A DNA stretch of 32,073 bases, from the NCBI GenBank assembly GCA_044228245.1, contig JBGAVG010000012.1:1-32073 (forward strand). Reading direction: 5' to 3'. The position numbers and the translations under genes are program-made. Position 1 is the stretch's first letter. Every line of letters begins with the position of its first letter. Below the pieces are notes generated by a model. The model saw nothing but the letters and a program-made list of their open reading frames with translations. It made no database searches and had not been told where the DNA came from. Positions 22,144 through 31,105 of this stretch are shown here, one piece after another. The stretch comes from Methylotenera_A sp044228245. GTDB taxonomy: Bacteria; Pseudomonadota; Gammaproteobacteria; Burkholderiales; Methylophilaceae.

Positions 22144-25100
22144 ATGGCACGCTTTTTTATTGATCGTCCTATTTTTGCATGGGTTATTGCCATCGTTATC
22201 ATGTTGGCCGGTGCTCTTTCTATACTGAGCTTACCGATATCGCAATATCCTGCTATTGCACCGCCACAGGTCGCTATCAATGCAAACTATCCCGGTGCTT
22301 CTGCGAAAACAGTTGAAGACTCAGTCACGCAGGTGATCGAGCAGAAAATGACCGGGCTGGATGGTTTGATTTATATGAACTCATCCAGTGACGGGTTTGG
22401 TCGGGCGACTGTCACGTTGACTTTTAAAGCAGGTACCGATCCTGATATTGCCCAGGTGCAGGTTCAGAATAAGTTGCAGTCATCATTGCCGCTTCTGCCG
22501 CAGGAAGTGCAGCAACAAGGGGTCACTGTAGCAAAGTCCGCACGTAACTTTCTGATGGTAATTGGCTTTGCTTCTGAGAATGGGAGTTTGGAGGCGAATG
22601 ACCTGTCTGATTTTATCGTTGCAACGGTACAGGATCAATTATCTCGTGTTAACGGTGTCGGTGAGGTGCAGATTTTTGGTTCGCAATATGCAATGCGTGT
22701 ATGGATGGATCCGTCCAAGCTGAATAATTTCAAACTGACTGCTGCTGATATCAAGGCTGCGATACGCGCGCAGAATACGCAGGTAGCTGCAGGCCAGCTT
22801 GGTGGAACTCCGGCACTGCCAGGTCAGGGTTTTTCCGCCACTATCACTGCGCAAAGTCGCCTGCAGACGGCCGAGCAATTCAGAAATATTCTTCTGCGCA
22901 GTTCAAAAGAAGGTGGTGAAGTGCGTCTTGGTGATGTTGCCAGAGTGGATATCGGTGCTGAAAATTACGGTACTATCGCACGCCTGAACGGCAAGCCTGC
23001 CGCCGGTATCGGTATTAAACTGGCCCCGGGCGCAAACGCACTGGATACAGCGGATGCCGTGCGTGCAAAATTAGAACAGCTCAAGCCATATTTCCCGGCA
23101 GGCGTGACTGTGCTCGTGCCTTATGACACAACGCCGTTTGTGAAACTTTCTATTCAGGAGGTTGTAAAAACGCTGGTAGAAGCAATGGTGCTGGTGTTTT
23201 TAGTGATGTACCTGTTTCTGCAGAATCTGCGCGCAACACTGATTCCGACTATTGCTGTTCCAGTTGTGCTGTTAGGTACCTTTGGCATCATGGCTGCTTT
23301 TGGTTTTTCAATCAATACCTTGACGATGTTTGGCCTGGTGCTGGCTATCGGTTTGCTAGTCGATGATGCGATCGTGGTGGTTGAAAACGTTGAGCGGTTG
23401 ATGACGGAAGAAGGTTTATCACCTAAAGAAGCTACGCGTAAATCTATGGATCAGATCACCGGCGCGCTGATTGGTATCGGCATGGTACTTTCTGCTGTTT
23501 TTGTACCAATGGCTTTCTTTGGCGGATCAACCGGTGTAATTTATCGTCAGTTTTCAATTACGATTGTAGCTGCAATGGCGCTGTCGGTAGTGGTTGCGAT
23601 TGTGTTTACGCCTGCGTTGTGCTCAACGATGCTCAAACCTGTTCAAAAAGGTCATGGTCACGGTGAAAGTGGATTTCTCGGTCGCTTCTTTACCTGGTTT
23701 AATCGTATGTTCGACCGCAACACGCAGCGTTACGAAGCTACGGTCAGCGGTATATTAAAACGCAGTACACGCTTCCTGATTATTTACATAGCTATTGTCG
23801 TTGTATTAGGTGTTTTATTTGTACGCATGCCGACATCATTTCTGCCGGAAGAAGACCAAGGTATTCTTTTTAATCAGATTATGCTGCCTGCCGGTGCCAC
23901 ACAGGAACGAACCATTGAAGTGCTTAAAAAAGTTGAGCATCATTTTCTTGTAGATGAAAAAGATACTGTGAAAGCCATATTTACCGTGGCAGGTTTCAGC
24001 TTCGGCGGTAGCGGTCAGAACATGGGGATTGGCTTCATAAACTTGAAAGACTGGGAAGAACGCAGTAAGCCTGGCATGGATGTAAAGTCTATAGCCGGTA
24101 GAGCGATGGGGGCTTTCTCGCAAATTAGAGAGGCCATGGTGTTTGCCTTCGTACCGCCAGCAGTGATTGAATTAGGAACTTCTAATGGTTTTGATGTACA
24201 GATGCAGGACCGTGCCGGTTTGGGGCATGAGGCTTTGATTGCTGCACGTAACCAGTTTCTTGGTATGGCATCGCAAGATAAGCGCCTGATGGGCGTGCGT
24301 CCGAACGGGATGGACGATACGCCTGAATATCGACTTGATATCGACCATGCGAAGGCCGGTGCTCTAGGCGTAACGGTTGCTGATATTAATGATTCATTAT
24401 CTACTGCCTGGGGTGGTAGTTACATCAACGACTTTCTAGATCGCGGCCGTGTCAAAAAGGTCTATCTGCAAGGTGATGCGCATTCGCGCATGGTGCCGGA
24501 AGATTTAAACAAGTGGTACGTACGTAACTCAAGGGGCGAGATGGTGCCATTCTCTGCTTTTGCCAGTGCGCACTGGACTTTCGGTTCGCCGCGTCTGGAA
24601 CGTTATAACGGTCAGCCTGCTGTTGAATTGCTTGGCCAGGCTGCGCCAAAAATGTCTTCAGGGGAGGCTATGGCAGCAGTAGAAGAGATTATGACTAAAA
24701 TGCCACCAGGCATCGGATATGAATGGACTGGCACCTCCTATGAAGAGCGCGCAACAGGTTCACAGGCGCCAGCCTTATATGCGCTGTCTTTGCTGGTTGT
24801 GTTTCTTTGTCTGGCGGCTTTGTATGAGAGTTGGTCAGTTCCGTTTGCTGTGATGCTGGTGGTGCCGCTTGGTGTGCTTGGTGCATTGCTGGCAGCAACG
24901 GGGCGCGGTTTGTCCAATGATATTTACTTCCAGGTTGGCTTGCTGGCAACGATAGGTCTTTCATCCAAGAATGCGATTCTGATTGTGGAATTTGCGAAAT
25001 CGGAAATGGAAGCGGGCAAGGATCTGTTAACAGCGACCCTGGATGCCGTCCGTATGCGTCTGAGGCCTATTTTGATGACCTCACTTGCATTCGGTTTTGG

Positions 25101-25311
25101 TGTGTTGCCACTTGCGATATCGACCGGCGCTGGCTCCGGCAGTCAGAACGCCATTGGCACCGGTGTGCTGGGCGGTACGGTTGCTGCAACTATGCTTGGT
25201 ATATTCTTTATTCCTCTGTTCTACGTCGTGATCAAGAGAATATTTAAAGATAAGCCGCAAATAGCAGCTTCTAATGCGGCGGTAATGACTGCCGAGGAGA
25301 ATAAGGAATGA
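22144..25311 (+). CDS. RND multidrug efflux permease (AcrB/MexB family, HAE1)
   Basis: This 1055-residue trimeric proton-driven transporter starts MARFFIDRPIFAWVIAIVIM, the standard AcrB N-terminus. It has 12 predicted membrane helices and two large periplasmic loops. The proton-relay Asp pair is present at 407-408 (GLLVDDAIVVVENVERLM). The helix-10 lysine occurs in GLSSKNAILIVEFAK. It captures drugs from periplasm and membrane for release through the outer-membrane channel. The length is normal for the HAE1 group. It ends with a 4-bp ATGA overlap with the outer-membrane factor gene, so the three pump genes form one operon. Confidence 0.96.
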   Translation: MARFFIDRPIFAWVIAIVIMLAGALSILSLPISQYPAIAPPQVAINANYPGASAKTVEDSVTQVIEQKMTGLDGLIYMNSSSDGFGRATVTLTFKAGTDPDIAQVQVQNKLQSSLPLLPQEVQQQGVTVAKSARNFLMVIGFASENGSLEANDLSDFIVATVQDQLSRVNGVGEVQIFGSQYAMRVWMDPSKLNNFKLTAADIKAAIRAQNTQVAAGQLGGTPALPGQGFSATITAQSRLQTAEQFRNILLRSSKEGGEVRLGDVARVDIGAENYGTIARLNGKPAAGIGIKLAPGANALDTADAVRAKLEQLKPYFPAGVTVLVPYDTTPFVKLSIQEVVKTLVEAMVLVFLVMYLFLQNLRATLIPTIAVPVVLLGTFGIMAAFGFSINTLTMFGLVLAIGLLVDDAIVVVENVERLMTEEGLSPKEATRKSMDQITGALIGIGMVLSAVFVPMAFFGGSTGVIYRQFSITIVAAMALSVVVAIVFTPALCSTMLKPVQKGHGHGESGFLGRFFTWFNRMFDRNTQRYEATVSGILKRSTRFLIIYIAIVVVLGVLFVRMPTSFLPEEDQGILFNQIMLPAGATQERTIEVLKKVEHHFLVDEKDTVKAIFTVAGFSFGGSGQNMGIGFINLKDWEERSKPGMDVKSIAGRAMGAFSQIREAMVFAFVPPAVIELGTSNGFDVQMQDRAGLGHEALIAARNQFLGMASQDKRLMGVRPNGMDDTPEYRLDIDHAKAGALGVTVADINDSLSTAWGGSYINDFLDRGRVKKVYLQGDAHSRMVPEDLNKWYVRNSRGEMVPFSAFASAHWTFGSPRLERYNGQPAVELLGQAAPKMSSGEAMAAVEEIMTKMPPGIGYEWTGTSYEERATGSQAPALYALSLLVVFLCLAALYESWSVPFAVMLVVPLGVLGALLAATGRGLSNDIYFQVGLLATIGLSSKNAILIVEFAKSEMEAGKDLLTATLDAVRMRLRPILMTSLAFGFGVLPLAISTGAGSGSQNAIGTGVLGGTVAATMLGIFFIPLFYVVIKRIFKDKPQIAASNAAVMTAEENKE

Positions 25312-26711
25312 TTAAATTGAAAACATTGGTTGTGGCAGTAGCTATTGCTACAACCAATGCCTGTAGCCTGATACCGGAATACCTGCGTCCGCAGGCACCT
25401 GTGCCGGAGACTTTCCCAAATGCCGACGCGAAGGCAGCATCATCTGCAACTCAGTTGAGTGACATTCCATGGCAGGACTATTTTGCCGATGCCCAGTTAC
25501 GCGAAGTAATCGGCCTGGCATTGAACAATAATCGTGATTTACGCGTTGCTGCACTTAATATAGAAAAAGCGCGTGCACTCTATCGTGTTCAGCGTGCGGA
25601 TATGTTTCCGCGCATAGGTATCACCGGCACAGAAACCGCACAGCGTTTACCGGGTGACCTGACTTCTAGCGGTGATGCAACTACAACGCATCAATACAGT
25701 GCAACGGTTGGTTTCTCTGCGTATGAACTGGATTTCTTTGGACGTATTCGTAGCCTCAATGCACAAGCGTTAGAGCAGTATTTAGGTACTGAAGAGGCAA
25801 AGAGAAGTGCACAGATCAGCCTCGTTGCCGAAGTCGCTAATGTATGGCTTATACTTGCTGCTGATAAGGAGCGCTTGGCGCTTGCTCTCAGCACTTTTGA
25901 GACCAGGCAGAAATCCTATGAGCTGATTCGCCGTACTTTTGAAGTGGGTGTTGGTTCAGCGCTGGATGTCCGTCAGGCGGAAACTCTGATGGAAAGTGCA
26001 CGTGCCGATGTGGCACGCTATATAGCACAAGAAGCAAAAGACGCAAATGCGCTTGCATTGATAGTCGGAACAACAGTATCTGCTGATCTGTTACCTGCCA
26101 TATTAAGCGATTCTGTTAGCGCAATAACAGAAGTGCCAGCCGGGGTGCCTTCAGAGGTGCTGACACGTCGTCCGGATGTTCTGCAAGCCGAACGTGCTTT
26201 ACGTGCGGCTAATGCAAATATTGGAGCTGCGCGTGCGGCTTTCTTCCCAAGTATCACGCTGACAGCCGGTGCAGGTGTTGCCAGTGACTCTCTGGGTGGT
26301 TTGTTCAGTGGCGGTGGTGGTACCTGGAGTTTTATACCGCAGATTAAATTGCCAATTTTTGAGGCTGGCAGGCTAACTGCTAACCTGGAAGCTACAAAAG
26401 TACAGCGTGAAATTAATGTGGCTCAGTATGAAAAGGCTATTCAAACGGCTTTTCGTGAGGTGGCGGATGCTTTTGCTGAAAAATCTACTTTAGCAGAACG
26501 ACTAGACGCCCGGCGCAAACTGGTCGAGGCGACTAAAGCCAGCTTCACATTGTCTGAAGCGCGCTATAAGAGCGGCATTGATAGTTATCTCGGTTTGCTG
26601 GATTCGCAGCGTGCGCTTTACCTGTCTCAGCTTGATTTGATCGAAATTCGACTGATTGAGTCAGCAAATCGAGTTGCACTTTATAAAGTGCTTGGCGGAG
26701 GCTGGAATTAA
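25308..26711 (+). CDS. Outer-membrane channel lipoprotein of RND pump (OprM/NodT family)
   Basis: This 467-residue TolC-like lipoprotein has a signal peptide ending ATTNAC-SLIPEYLRP, giving a lipidated Cys at about residue 19. Two OEP repeats carry YELDFFGRIRSLNAQAL, VPSEVLTRRPDVLQAERALR and ANIGAARAAFFPSITLTAGA. It forms the outer-membrane duct for the RND permease and adaptor encoded just before, with which it overlaps by 4 bp. It is clearly related to the NodT-type protein at 9446-10927 but differs throughout, so the two are not a recent duplication within the window. Confidence 0.94.
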   Translation: MIKLKTLVVAVAIATTNACSLIPEYLRPQAPVPETFPNADAKAASSATQLSDIPWQDYFADAQLREVIGLALNNNRDLRVAALNIEKARALYRVQRADMFPRIGITGTETAQRLPGDLTSSGDATTTHQYSATVGFSAYELDFFGRIRSLNAQALEQYLGTEEAKRSAQISLVAEVANVWLILAADKERLALALSTFETRQKSYELIRRTFEVGVGSALDVRQAETLMESARADVARYIAQEAKDANALALIVGTTVSADLLPAILSDSVSAITEVPAGVPSEVLTRRPDVLQAERALRAANANIGAARAAFFPSITLTAGAGVASDSLGGLFSGGGGTWSFIPQIKLPIFEAGRLTANLEATKVQREINVAQYEKAIQTAFREVADAFAEKSTLAERLDARRKLVEATKASFTLSEARYKSGIDSYLGLLDSQRALYLSQLDLIEIRLIESANRVALYKVLGGGWN

Positions 26712-26786
26712 CTACTCATTATATGCATTCGCATTTGTTACGAGGTCTCCTTAGCTATAGCCATCGTGTGATAGAAAGAAAATCAA

Positions 26787-27431
26787 ATGAATACAAGCAC
26801 AAGATCATTGGGTATCCGTCGTAAAAATAGCGAGATGTCGGAAGAAACACGCCAGAAGATAGTAGAAGCCGCAGAAAATGTATTTTGTGAAAAAGGCGTA
26901 TGTAACAGCACAATTGAAGATATTGCCCTTAGAGCAGGTATGACACGCGGTGCTGTTTATTGGCACTTTCGTGATAAGCATGAAATTTTGTGTGCAGTAT
27001 TGAAAAGTGTACGATTCCCGATTGAGGATGTCAGCCCAGGCCAGTCTTTTGAAGACTCATGTAATAGAATCAAAGCGGCTTTTCTGGAAACCATTAAAAT
27101 GCCGCATGCATTAAGAGTCGCAAAAATTCTTTTGCACACCTCTGTTTTGACCAACAATCAATCCCCAGTCCACTTGCGTTTGACATCGATAAGATTACAT
27201 TTAAAGGCGTATTTTGAGCAAGTCTTGAAATCTGCCATATTAAATGGAGAGTTACCAAAAAGTATTGATGAGGAGGAACTGTACGTCCTTGCAGTGACGT
27301 TCAGAGCAGTTCTTACCGGATTGTTATTTGAATTAATGCTGGAATTGGATGAAAAGACCCTTGCATCTGAAGTTGATTTGAGTCTTACCAGTTTCTTTCA
27401 GTTGATACAATTAAACAGTGGTAAAGAGTAG
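26787..27431 (+). CDS. TetR-family regulator (AcrR-like)
   Basis: This is a 214-residue TetR-family repressor. The N-terminal helix-turn-helix spans about residues 20-66: TRQKIVEAAENVFCEKGVCN, then IEDIALRAGMTRGAVYWHFRD, with the AcrR/TtgR-type recognition helix TRGAVYWHF. The rest is the all-helical ligand domain. It is codirectional with and 75 bp after the outer-membrane factor gene. AcrR-like proteins usually repress the neighbouring RND operon, but are mostly encoded divergently upstream. Here that position is taken by a MarR protein, so the pump appears to have two regulators of different families. Confidence 0.9.
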   Translation: MNTSTRSLGIRRKNSEMSEETRQKIVEAAENVFCEKGVCNSTIEDIALRAGMTRGAVYWHFRDKHEILCAVLKSVRFPIEDVSPGQSFEDSCNRIKAAFLETIKMPHALRVAKILLHTSVLTNNQSPVHLRLTSIRLHLKAYFEQVLKSAILNGELPKSIDEEELYVLAVTFRAVLTGLLFELMLELDEKTLASEVDLSLTSFFQLIQLNSGKE

Positions 27432-27886
27432 TTTTTCTGCTAGTAAGTACTTTATGAAGTGTAATATAAGGTTTTATTTCAAGCTCAAATTTTTGAGGAT
27501 AGTCATACAATGCTAGTTGCATTTTTTGGACAACTTTACGTGCTTTTTGCATTAAATGGCAAAATTGCCATGTCTGGATTGTTTGTCTTTGGCTGGCCAA
27601 CTGGAGTGCTAGTCAGTATAGTTGGGAAAACTTACAAAGCACAGTTTTACAATTTGCGGAAACCTAACTATTGATGTTTAATTTAGTATTTTATTAGACT
27701 ATAGAAAAAGTATATCATAATTTAGTATAATACTTTATTACTGATTTTTCAGAGTAAAAGTGGCTGTCACCCAAAAAAATTAAACAATAACCAAATGCAA
27801 TCTGCTTGTAGATTTTAAGTAACTGGCACACTTTCACACACCAGCCTTAAAGCATCAAAAGCTGTTTTGATTAGAGTGTAGCGTTA
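27432..27886. other. AT-rich intergenic region after the RND operon
   Basis: About 450 bp are very AT-rich. Apart from the possible small gene at 27510-27674 I see no coding sequence. It holds a hairpin ATCAAAA-GCTG-TTTTGAT (27854-27871) and another, TAGCGT-TATT-ACGCTA (27879-27894), which overlaps the stop of the minus-strand gene at 27887. Both are AT-rich and only weak terminator candidates. Confidence 0.45.
27510..27674 (+). CDS. Possible small membrane protein, 54 residues
   Basis: This frame starts MLVAFFGQLYVLFALNGK and continues with a second hydrophobic stretch (MSGLFVFGWPTGVLVSIVG) ending KTYKAQFYNLRKPNY. Two hydrophobic segments followed by a positively charged tail suit a small inner-membrane protein. 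A GAGG sequence lies about 11 bp before the ATG. No family is recognised. It lies 78 bp after the TetR gene on the same strand. The coding call rests only on hydrophobic pattern and the ribosome-site-like sequence. Confidence 0.35.
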   Translation: MLVAFFGQLYVLFALNGKIAMSGLFVFGWPTGVLVSIVGKTYKAQFYNLRKPNY

Positions 27887-28867
27887 TTACGCTAAACCAG
27901 ATGTCCGTTTTCCGCCCCAGTTATCCCGCAATGTTTTTCTTGCTGTGAGCCATGCTTCTGCGCGCAACAACATAGGCCATAGCAGGATTGGATAAGTTTT
28001 AATCAGCGTATTTGCTCTAAGATAAGGCTGATACTGCGTTTCAGTTAATCCGATTGGTTTATGCAGTAGCGAAAGCAAACTATCAACAATCTGCTCATCA
28101 TGTATCGCCTTATGCTGAGTCAGCAGTAGATCACTGAGCAAGGGCCTTCTGATGTTTAACCATTGCCATATATTCTCATCAGGCATCAGAATCGGTGCCG
28201 TAAAACTGCTGTCGTGAAATTCCAGCAGTTCTTTTGTCAAAATTTGATTTAGCGTTGTATCGAAAGCCTGTTTTTGACGTCGGCTCTCTTTGTAATCGGT
28301 AAAGGGTAAGTTTGAATCAGAATCTTCTTGATCCCCTAATTTGATGTTGACATGCTTATCACCAGCTGTATGCGTAGCACATATCAGTCGTCCAGGCACT
28401 GGTTGTCGCCAGCAGTATTTGCAAGCTCGTAACACATCAAATCTGCCGTTGTCTGAGAATCGAATATTGTCCTCAATCCCCAGTTTCAATTGTCTGCAAA
28501 CTTGCAAGAAATAAGTAATTTCTATCGTCTCGTGGTCTGGGAAGGTTCTCGGGGGGTGCGTCGAAAAAAGACAAATCAGGTTAATGCAAACGGCAATTTC
28601 CGTGAGTTGGCCTGAAGGCAGGCCACTTCTAAAAACCATCTCAGCATATGTAAATTCCAAGTCTTCCCATGAAGCCTGGGTCAGATTCCCCAATACATCC
28701 TGATGACATTCCGGAATCAATGGCTGGAAATATTTCTTCATTAGGCTCAACGCAAGGCTGGGGGTAACAGCACGACCCTGCATTTCAGACTTGATTGCTT
28801 TCAGCCCTTGTGCAACGGGCGCACAAAATCTGAATTCAATCTCTGTATCGTCAATATACAGCGGCAT
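27887..28867 (-). CDS. Unrecognised protein with CX2C-X10-CX2H zinc motif
   Basis: From the ATG at 28867 this encodes 326 residues. The frame also opens at a TTG at 28909 (340 residues), but no ribosome site supports either start. It is soluble and mostly helical, with no signal peptide. A central CKYCWRQPVPGRLICATH segment (Cys149, Cys152, Cys163, His166) looks like a treble-clef or ribbon zinc site. I do not recognise the family. It is divergent from a small AlpA-like HTH protein, an arrangement seen in integrative elements. A role in control of element replication or transfer is possible but unproven. The C-terminus (LLWPMLLRAEAWLTARKTLR) is basic and amphipathic. Confidence 0.7.
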   Translation of the reverse strand: MPLYIDDTEIEFRFCAPVAQGLKAIKSEMQGRAVTPSLALSLMKKYFQPLIPECHQDVLGNLTQASWEDLEFTYAEMVFRSGLPSGQLTEIAVCINLICLFSTHPPRTFPDHETIEITYFLQVCRQLKLGIEDNIRFSDNGRFDVLRACKYCWRQPVPGRLICATHTAGDKHVNIKLGDQEDSDSNLPFTDYKESRRQKQAFDTTLNQILTKELLEFHDSSFTAPILMPDENIWQWLNIRRPLLSDLLLTQHKAIHDEQIVDSLLSLLHKPIGLTETQYQPYLRANTLIKTYPILLWPMLLRAEAWLTARKTLRDNWGGKRTSGLA

Positions 28868-28962
28868 AAGGTCAAGTGTCCAAAATAGGGGGTAGTTTTG
28901 AAGTGTCAAATCTTTCTATCATGATACATCGTGATGTTTGTGATTGTACTCAGAGGTGAACT

Positions 28963-29151
28963 ATGGAAACGATGAACCTGGATGAAATAAGTAAAGTTTT
29001 GAAAATTTCTAAAGCCACAGCAAGAAACCGATTGAGTTTGCGTCTGCCAATGCCGCCTTCTTTCAAAGTTGGTCGTAGCCGCTTGTTTCTGACAACGGAG
29101 TTTTATCTATGGATGGCGCAACAGGCTAAGCCAATCAACACAAACCAATAA
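28963..29151 (+). CDS. AlpA-like small helix-turn-helix protein
   Basis: This is a 62-residue protein. METMNLDEISKVLKISKATA, then RNRLSLRLPMPPSFKVGRSR and LFLTTEFYLWMAQQ form a complete MerR-like winged HTH of the AlpA/excisionase class. The conserved order is HTH, then P-P-x-F-K-V-G, then a Trp in the final helix. AlpA proteins activate excision genes in prophages and islands, and similar proteins serve as excisionases. AGAGGTGA precedes the ATG. The gap to the divergent zinc-motif gene contains the palindrome TATCATGATA (28917-28926), a possible operator. It suggests that a piece of an integrative element is present here, though no integrase gene is in the window. Confidence 0.75.
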   Translation: METMNLDEISKVLKISKATARNRLSLRLPMPPSFKVGRSRLFLTTEFYLWMAQQAKPINTNQ

Positions 29152-29541
29152 TAACAAACATTTATTTGGAGAAATTGAAAATGACTTAAAGGAACCCCTG
29201 CAAACCGGGCCTTAGAAGCGCAAAAGGCTTGGGTTAGACCCAAGCCATCGGCACATACATCAAGATTGCAGCCTTGAAACCGTATTGTCTATGCACTTCA
29301 ATCGACTGTCAAGGTCGAGGTCTCTTTATACCTGTTCGTCAGGTAATTCAACCAAATACACAAGATTAAACCCTGCCAAAAGGCAGAGATTTTTCCATGG
29401 AGATAAGACTATGCGCGTTATTCAATTAAAGATATTTTTTACATATCACTTGCCAATGCAGCCATTCATGCAGAAAGGCCTGATGACATTAATTATCCAA
29501 GTTATTTATTGAGCCATTTAATGTCTAACAGGAGACTACCC
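29152..29541. other. Hairpin-rich non-coding leader before istA
   Basis: About 390 bp have no supported gene. There is a perfect 9-bp hairpin GGCTTGGGT-TAG-ACCCAAGCC (29226-29246) and a GC stem CTGCC-AAAA-GGCAG (29373-29386) followed by ATTTTT. After it comes CATGGAGATAAGACT and an ATG at 29411 that opens only a 33-codon frame (MRVIQLKIFFTYHLPMQ). I read it as the leader of a gene whose body was lost, or as a small structured RNA. No IS21-type end boxes are visible here. Confidence 0.45.
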
Positions 29542-31062
29542 ATGAGAAGGATACGCGACGTATTGCGATTGACTTTTGTATCCAATATGAGCCAACGCCA
29601 GATTCAGCAAGTCTTGAAAATATCACGTAATGCCATAGCTGACTACTTATGTCGTGCGCAAAATGCAGGACTTAGCTGGCCATTACCAGAAGATTTGGAT
29701 GATGCTGAATTAGAACAGCTTTTATTTACACCAGTTCTTTTACCAAAAGTAAAGAGGAAACCAGTACCCGAATGGCTGGAGATTCATCAATGGCTTAAGG
29801 TAAAAGGTGCCACCCTAGAACTTTTACATTTGGAATACAAAAAAAAGTATCCGGATGGCATGTGTTATAGCAATTTCTGCACACAGCACCGTGAGTTTGA
29901 AAAAACACTGAAGCGTTCGCTACGCCAAGTACACATTGCAGGGGAGAAGGTCTTTGTTGATTACGCTGGCCCTACCGTACCGATACACAATATGCGCACT
30001 GGCGAAATACAGCACGCACAGATATTTGTCGGTGTATTAGGCGCATCAAATTACATATATGCAGAAGCGGTCTGGAACCAGCGTCGCGAGAACTGGATTG
30101 CTTCGCATGTGCGTATGTTTGAGCATTTCGGCGGCGTGCCCGTGATGGTGGTTTGCGATAATTTAAAATCCGCAGTTACCAAAGCGAGCCGTACCGAGCC
30201 AGTCATTCATCCCACTTATCTGGATATGGCAGCACATTACGGTACTGCGATCTTTCCGGCACGTGCTTACAAACCCAAGGACAAATCCAAAGCCGAGGGT
30301 GGTGTATTGATCGTTGAGCGATGGATATTGTTCCGGATTCGCAAACAGAAATTTACCAGTCTGGCAGAGCTGAATGCAACAATAAAATCGCTGTTATTAG
30401 ACGTCAACAACCGTCCTTTCAAAAAACTGCCTGGTTCGCGCCAAAGTGCATTCGATAGTTTGGATAAGCCAGCACTTAAACCATTAGTGAGCCAGCCTTA
30501 CCAATTTAGAGAGTTCCTAAAAGTACGTGCGGGCTTTGATTACCATGTCGAAATTGATCAGCACTTTTATAGTGTGCCGCATGTGTTGGTCCGTAAACAG
30601 CTGGAAGCTATTTTAACTGCAAGCACCATTGAAATACTGCATGGCGGTAAGCGAGTTGCCAGTTGGGCGCGCAGTTATGAGGCTGGGAAGAAATCTACGG
30701 ATTCACTGCATATGGAAAGCGCACATCGTCATTTTGCTCAATGGGATAGTGAGCTTGAGCTTAGCTGGGCACTATCTGTTGGTGTCAGCACCCATGCATT
30801 TTTACAAGTAGTATTCTCAAAAGCACCGCATCGAGACTTCAGCTATCGTTGGGCAAACTCGATCAAATCAATGTCTCGCGAGTATGGGCATGAACGACTA
30901 GAGGCTGCTTGTAAACGTGCATTGGAAATTGGTGCCACTGCAACCATCAATGTACGCTCTATTCTTAAAAACAATCTGGATCAGAATCCTAACAAGCCAA
31001 TCATCGCAGATGAAGCAGCTTTTGATCATGACAATATTCGCGGTGCGGATTATTACCACTAA
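29542..31062 (+). CDS. istA: IS21-family transposase IstA
   Basis: This 506-residue DDE transposase has an N-terminal HTH (SQRQIQQVLKISRNAIADYL). The retroviral-integrase-type core carries Asp140 (VFVDYAGP), Asp206 (VVCDNLKSAV) and Glu252 (KSKAEGGVLIVERWI). A C-terminal beta domain follows (DYHVEIDQHFYSVPHVLV), typical of IstA. The frame is open earlier, to a TTG at 29509 and an ATG at 29521. The ATG at 29542, preceded by AGGAG 8 bp upstream, gives the usual IstA N-terminus MRRIRDVLRL. All catalytic residues are present, so the gene is probably active. It cooperates with IstB, encoded 43 bp downstream. Confidence 0.93.
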   Translation: MRRIRDVLRLTFVSNMSQRQIQQVLKISRNAIADYLCRAQNAGLSWPLPEDLDDAELEQLLFTPVLLPKVKRKPVPEWLEIHQWLKVKGATLELLHLEYKKKYPDGMCYSNFCTQHREFEKTLKRSLRQVHIAGEKVFVDYAGPTVPIHNMRTGEIQHAQIFVGVLGASNYIYAEAVWNQRRENWIASHVRMFEHFGGVPVMVVCDNLKSAVTKASRTEPVIHPTYLDMAAHYGTAIFPARAYKPKDKSKAEGGVLIVERWILFRIRKQKFTSLAELNATIKSLLLDVNNRPFKKLPGSRQSAFDSLDKPALKPLVSQPYQFREFLKVRAGFDYHVEIDQHFYSVPHVLVRKQLEAILTASTIEILHGGKRVASWARSYEAGKKSTDSLHMESAHRHFAQWDSELELSWALSVGVSTHAFLQVVFSKAPHRDFSYRWANSIKSMSREYGHERLEAACKRALEIGATATINVRSILKNNLDQNPNKPIIADEAAFDHDNIRGADYYH

Positions 31063-31105
31063 TTACTACTAGACCATTCATTTATCACAAAAAAGGATTT
31101 AATTA

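Noticed and set aside
23836..24123. Minus-strand frames inside the RND permease gene
   Set aside because: They are antisense to a conserved full-length gene and have no domains.
27556..27571. Perfect 16-bp palindrome ATGGCAAAATTGCCAT
   Set aside because: It lies inside the possible small ORF, and a palindrome of this length is expected about by chance in a window this size; no regulator or second copy points to it.
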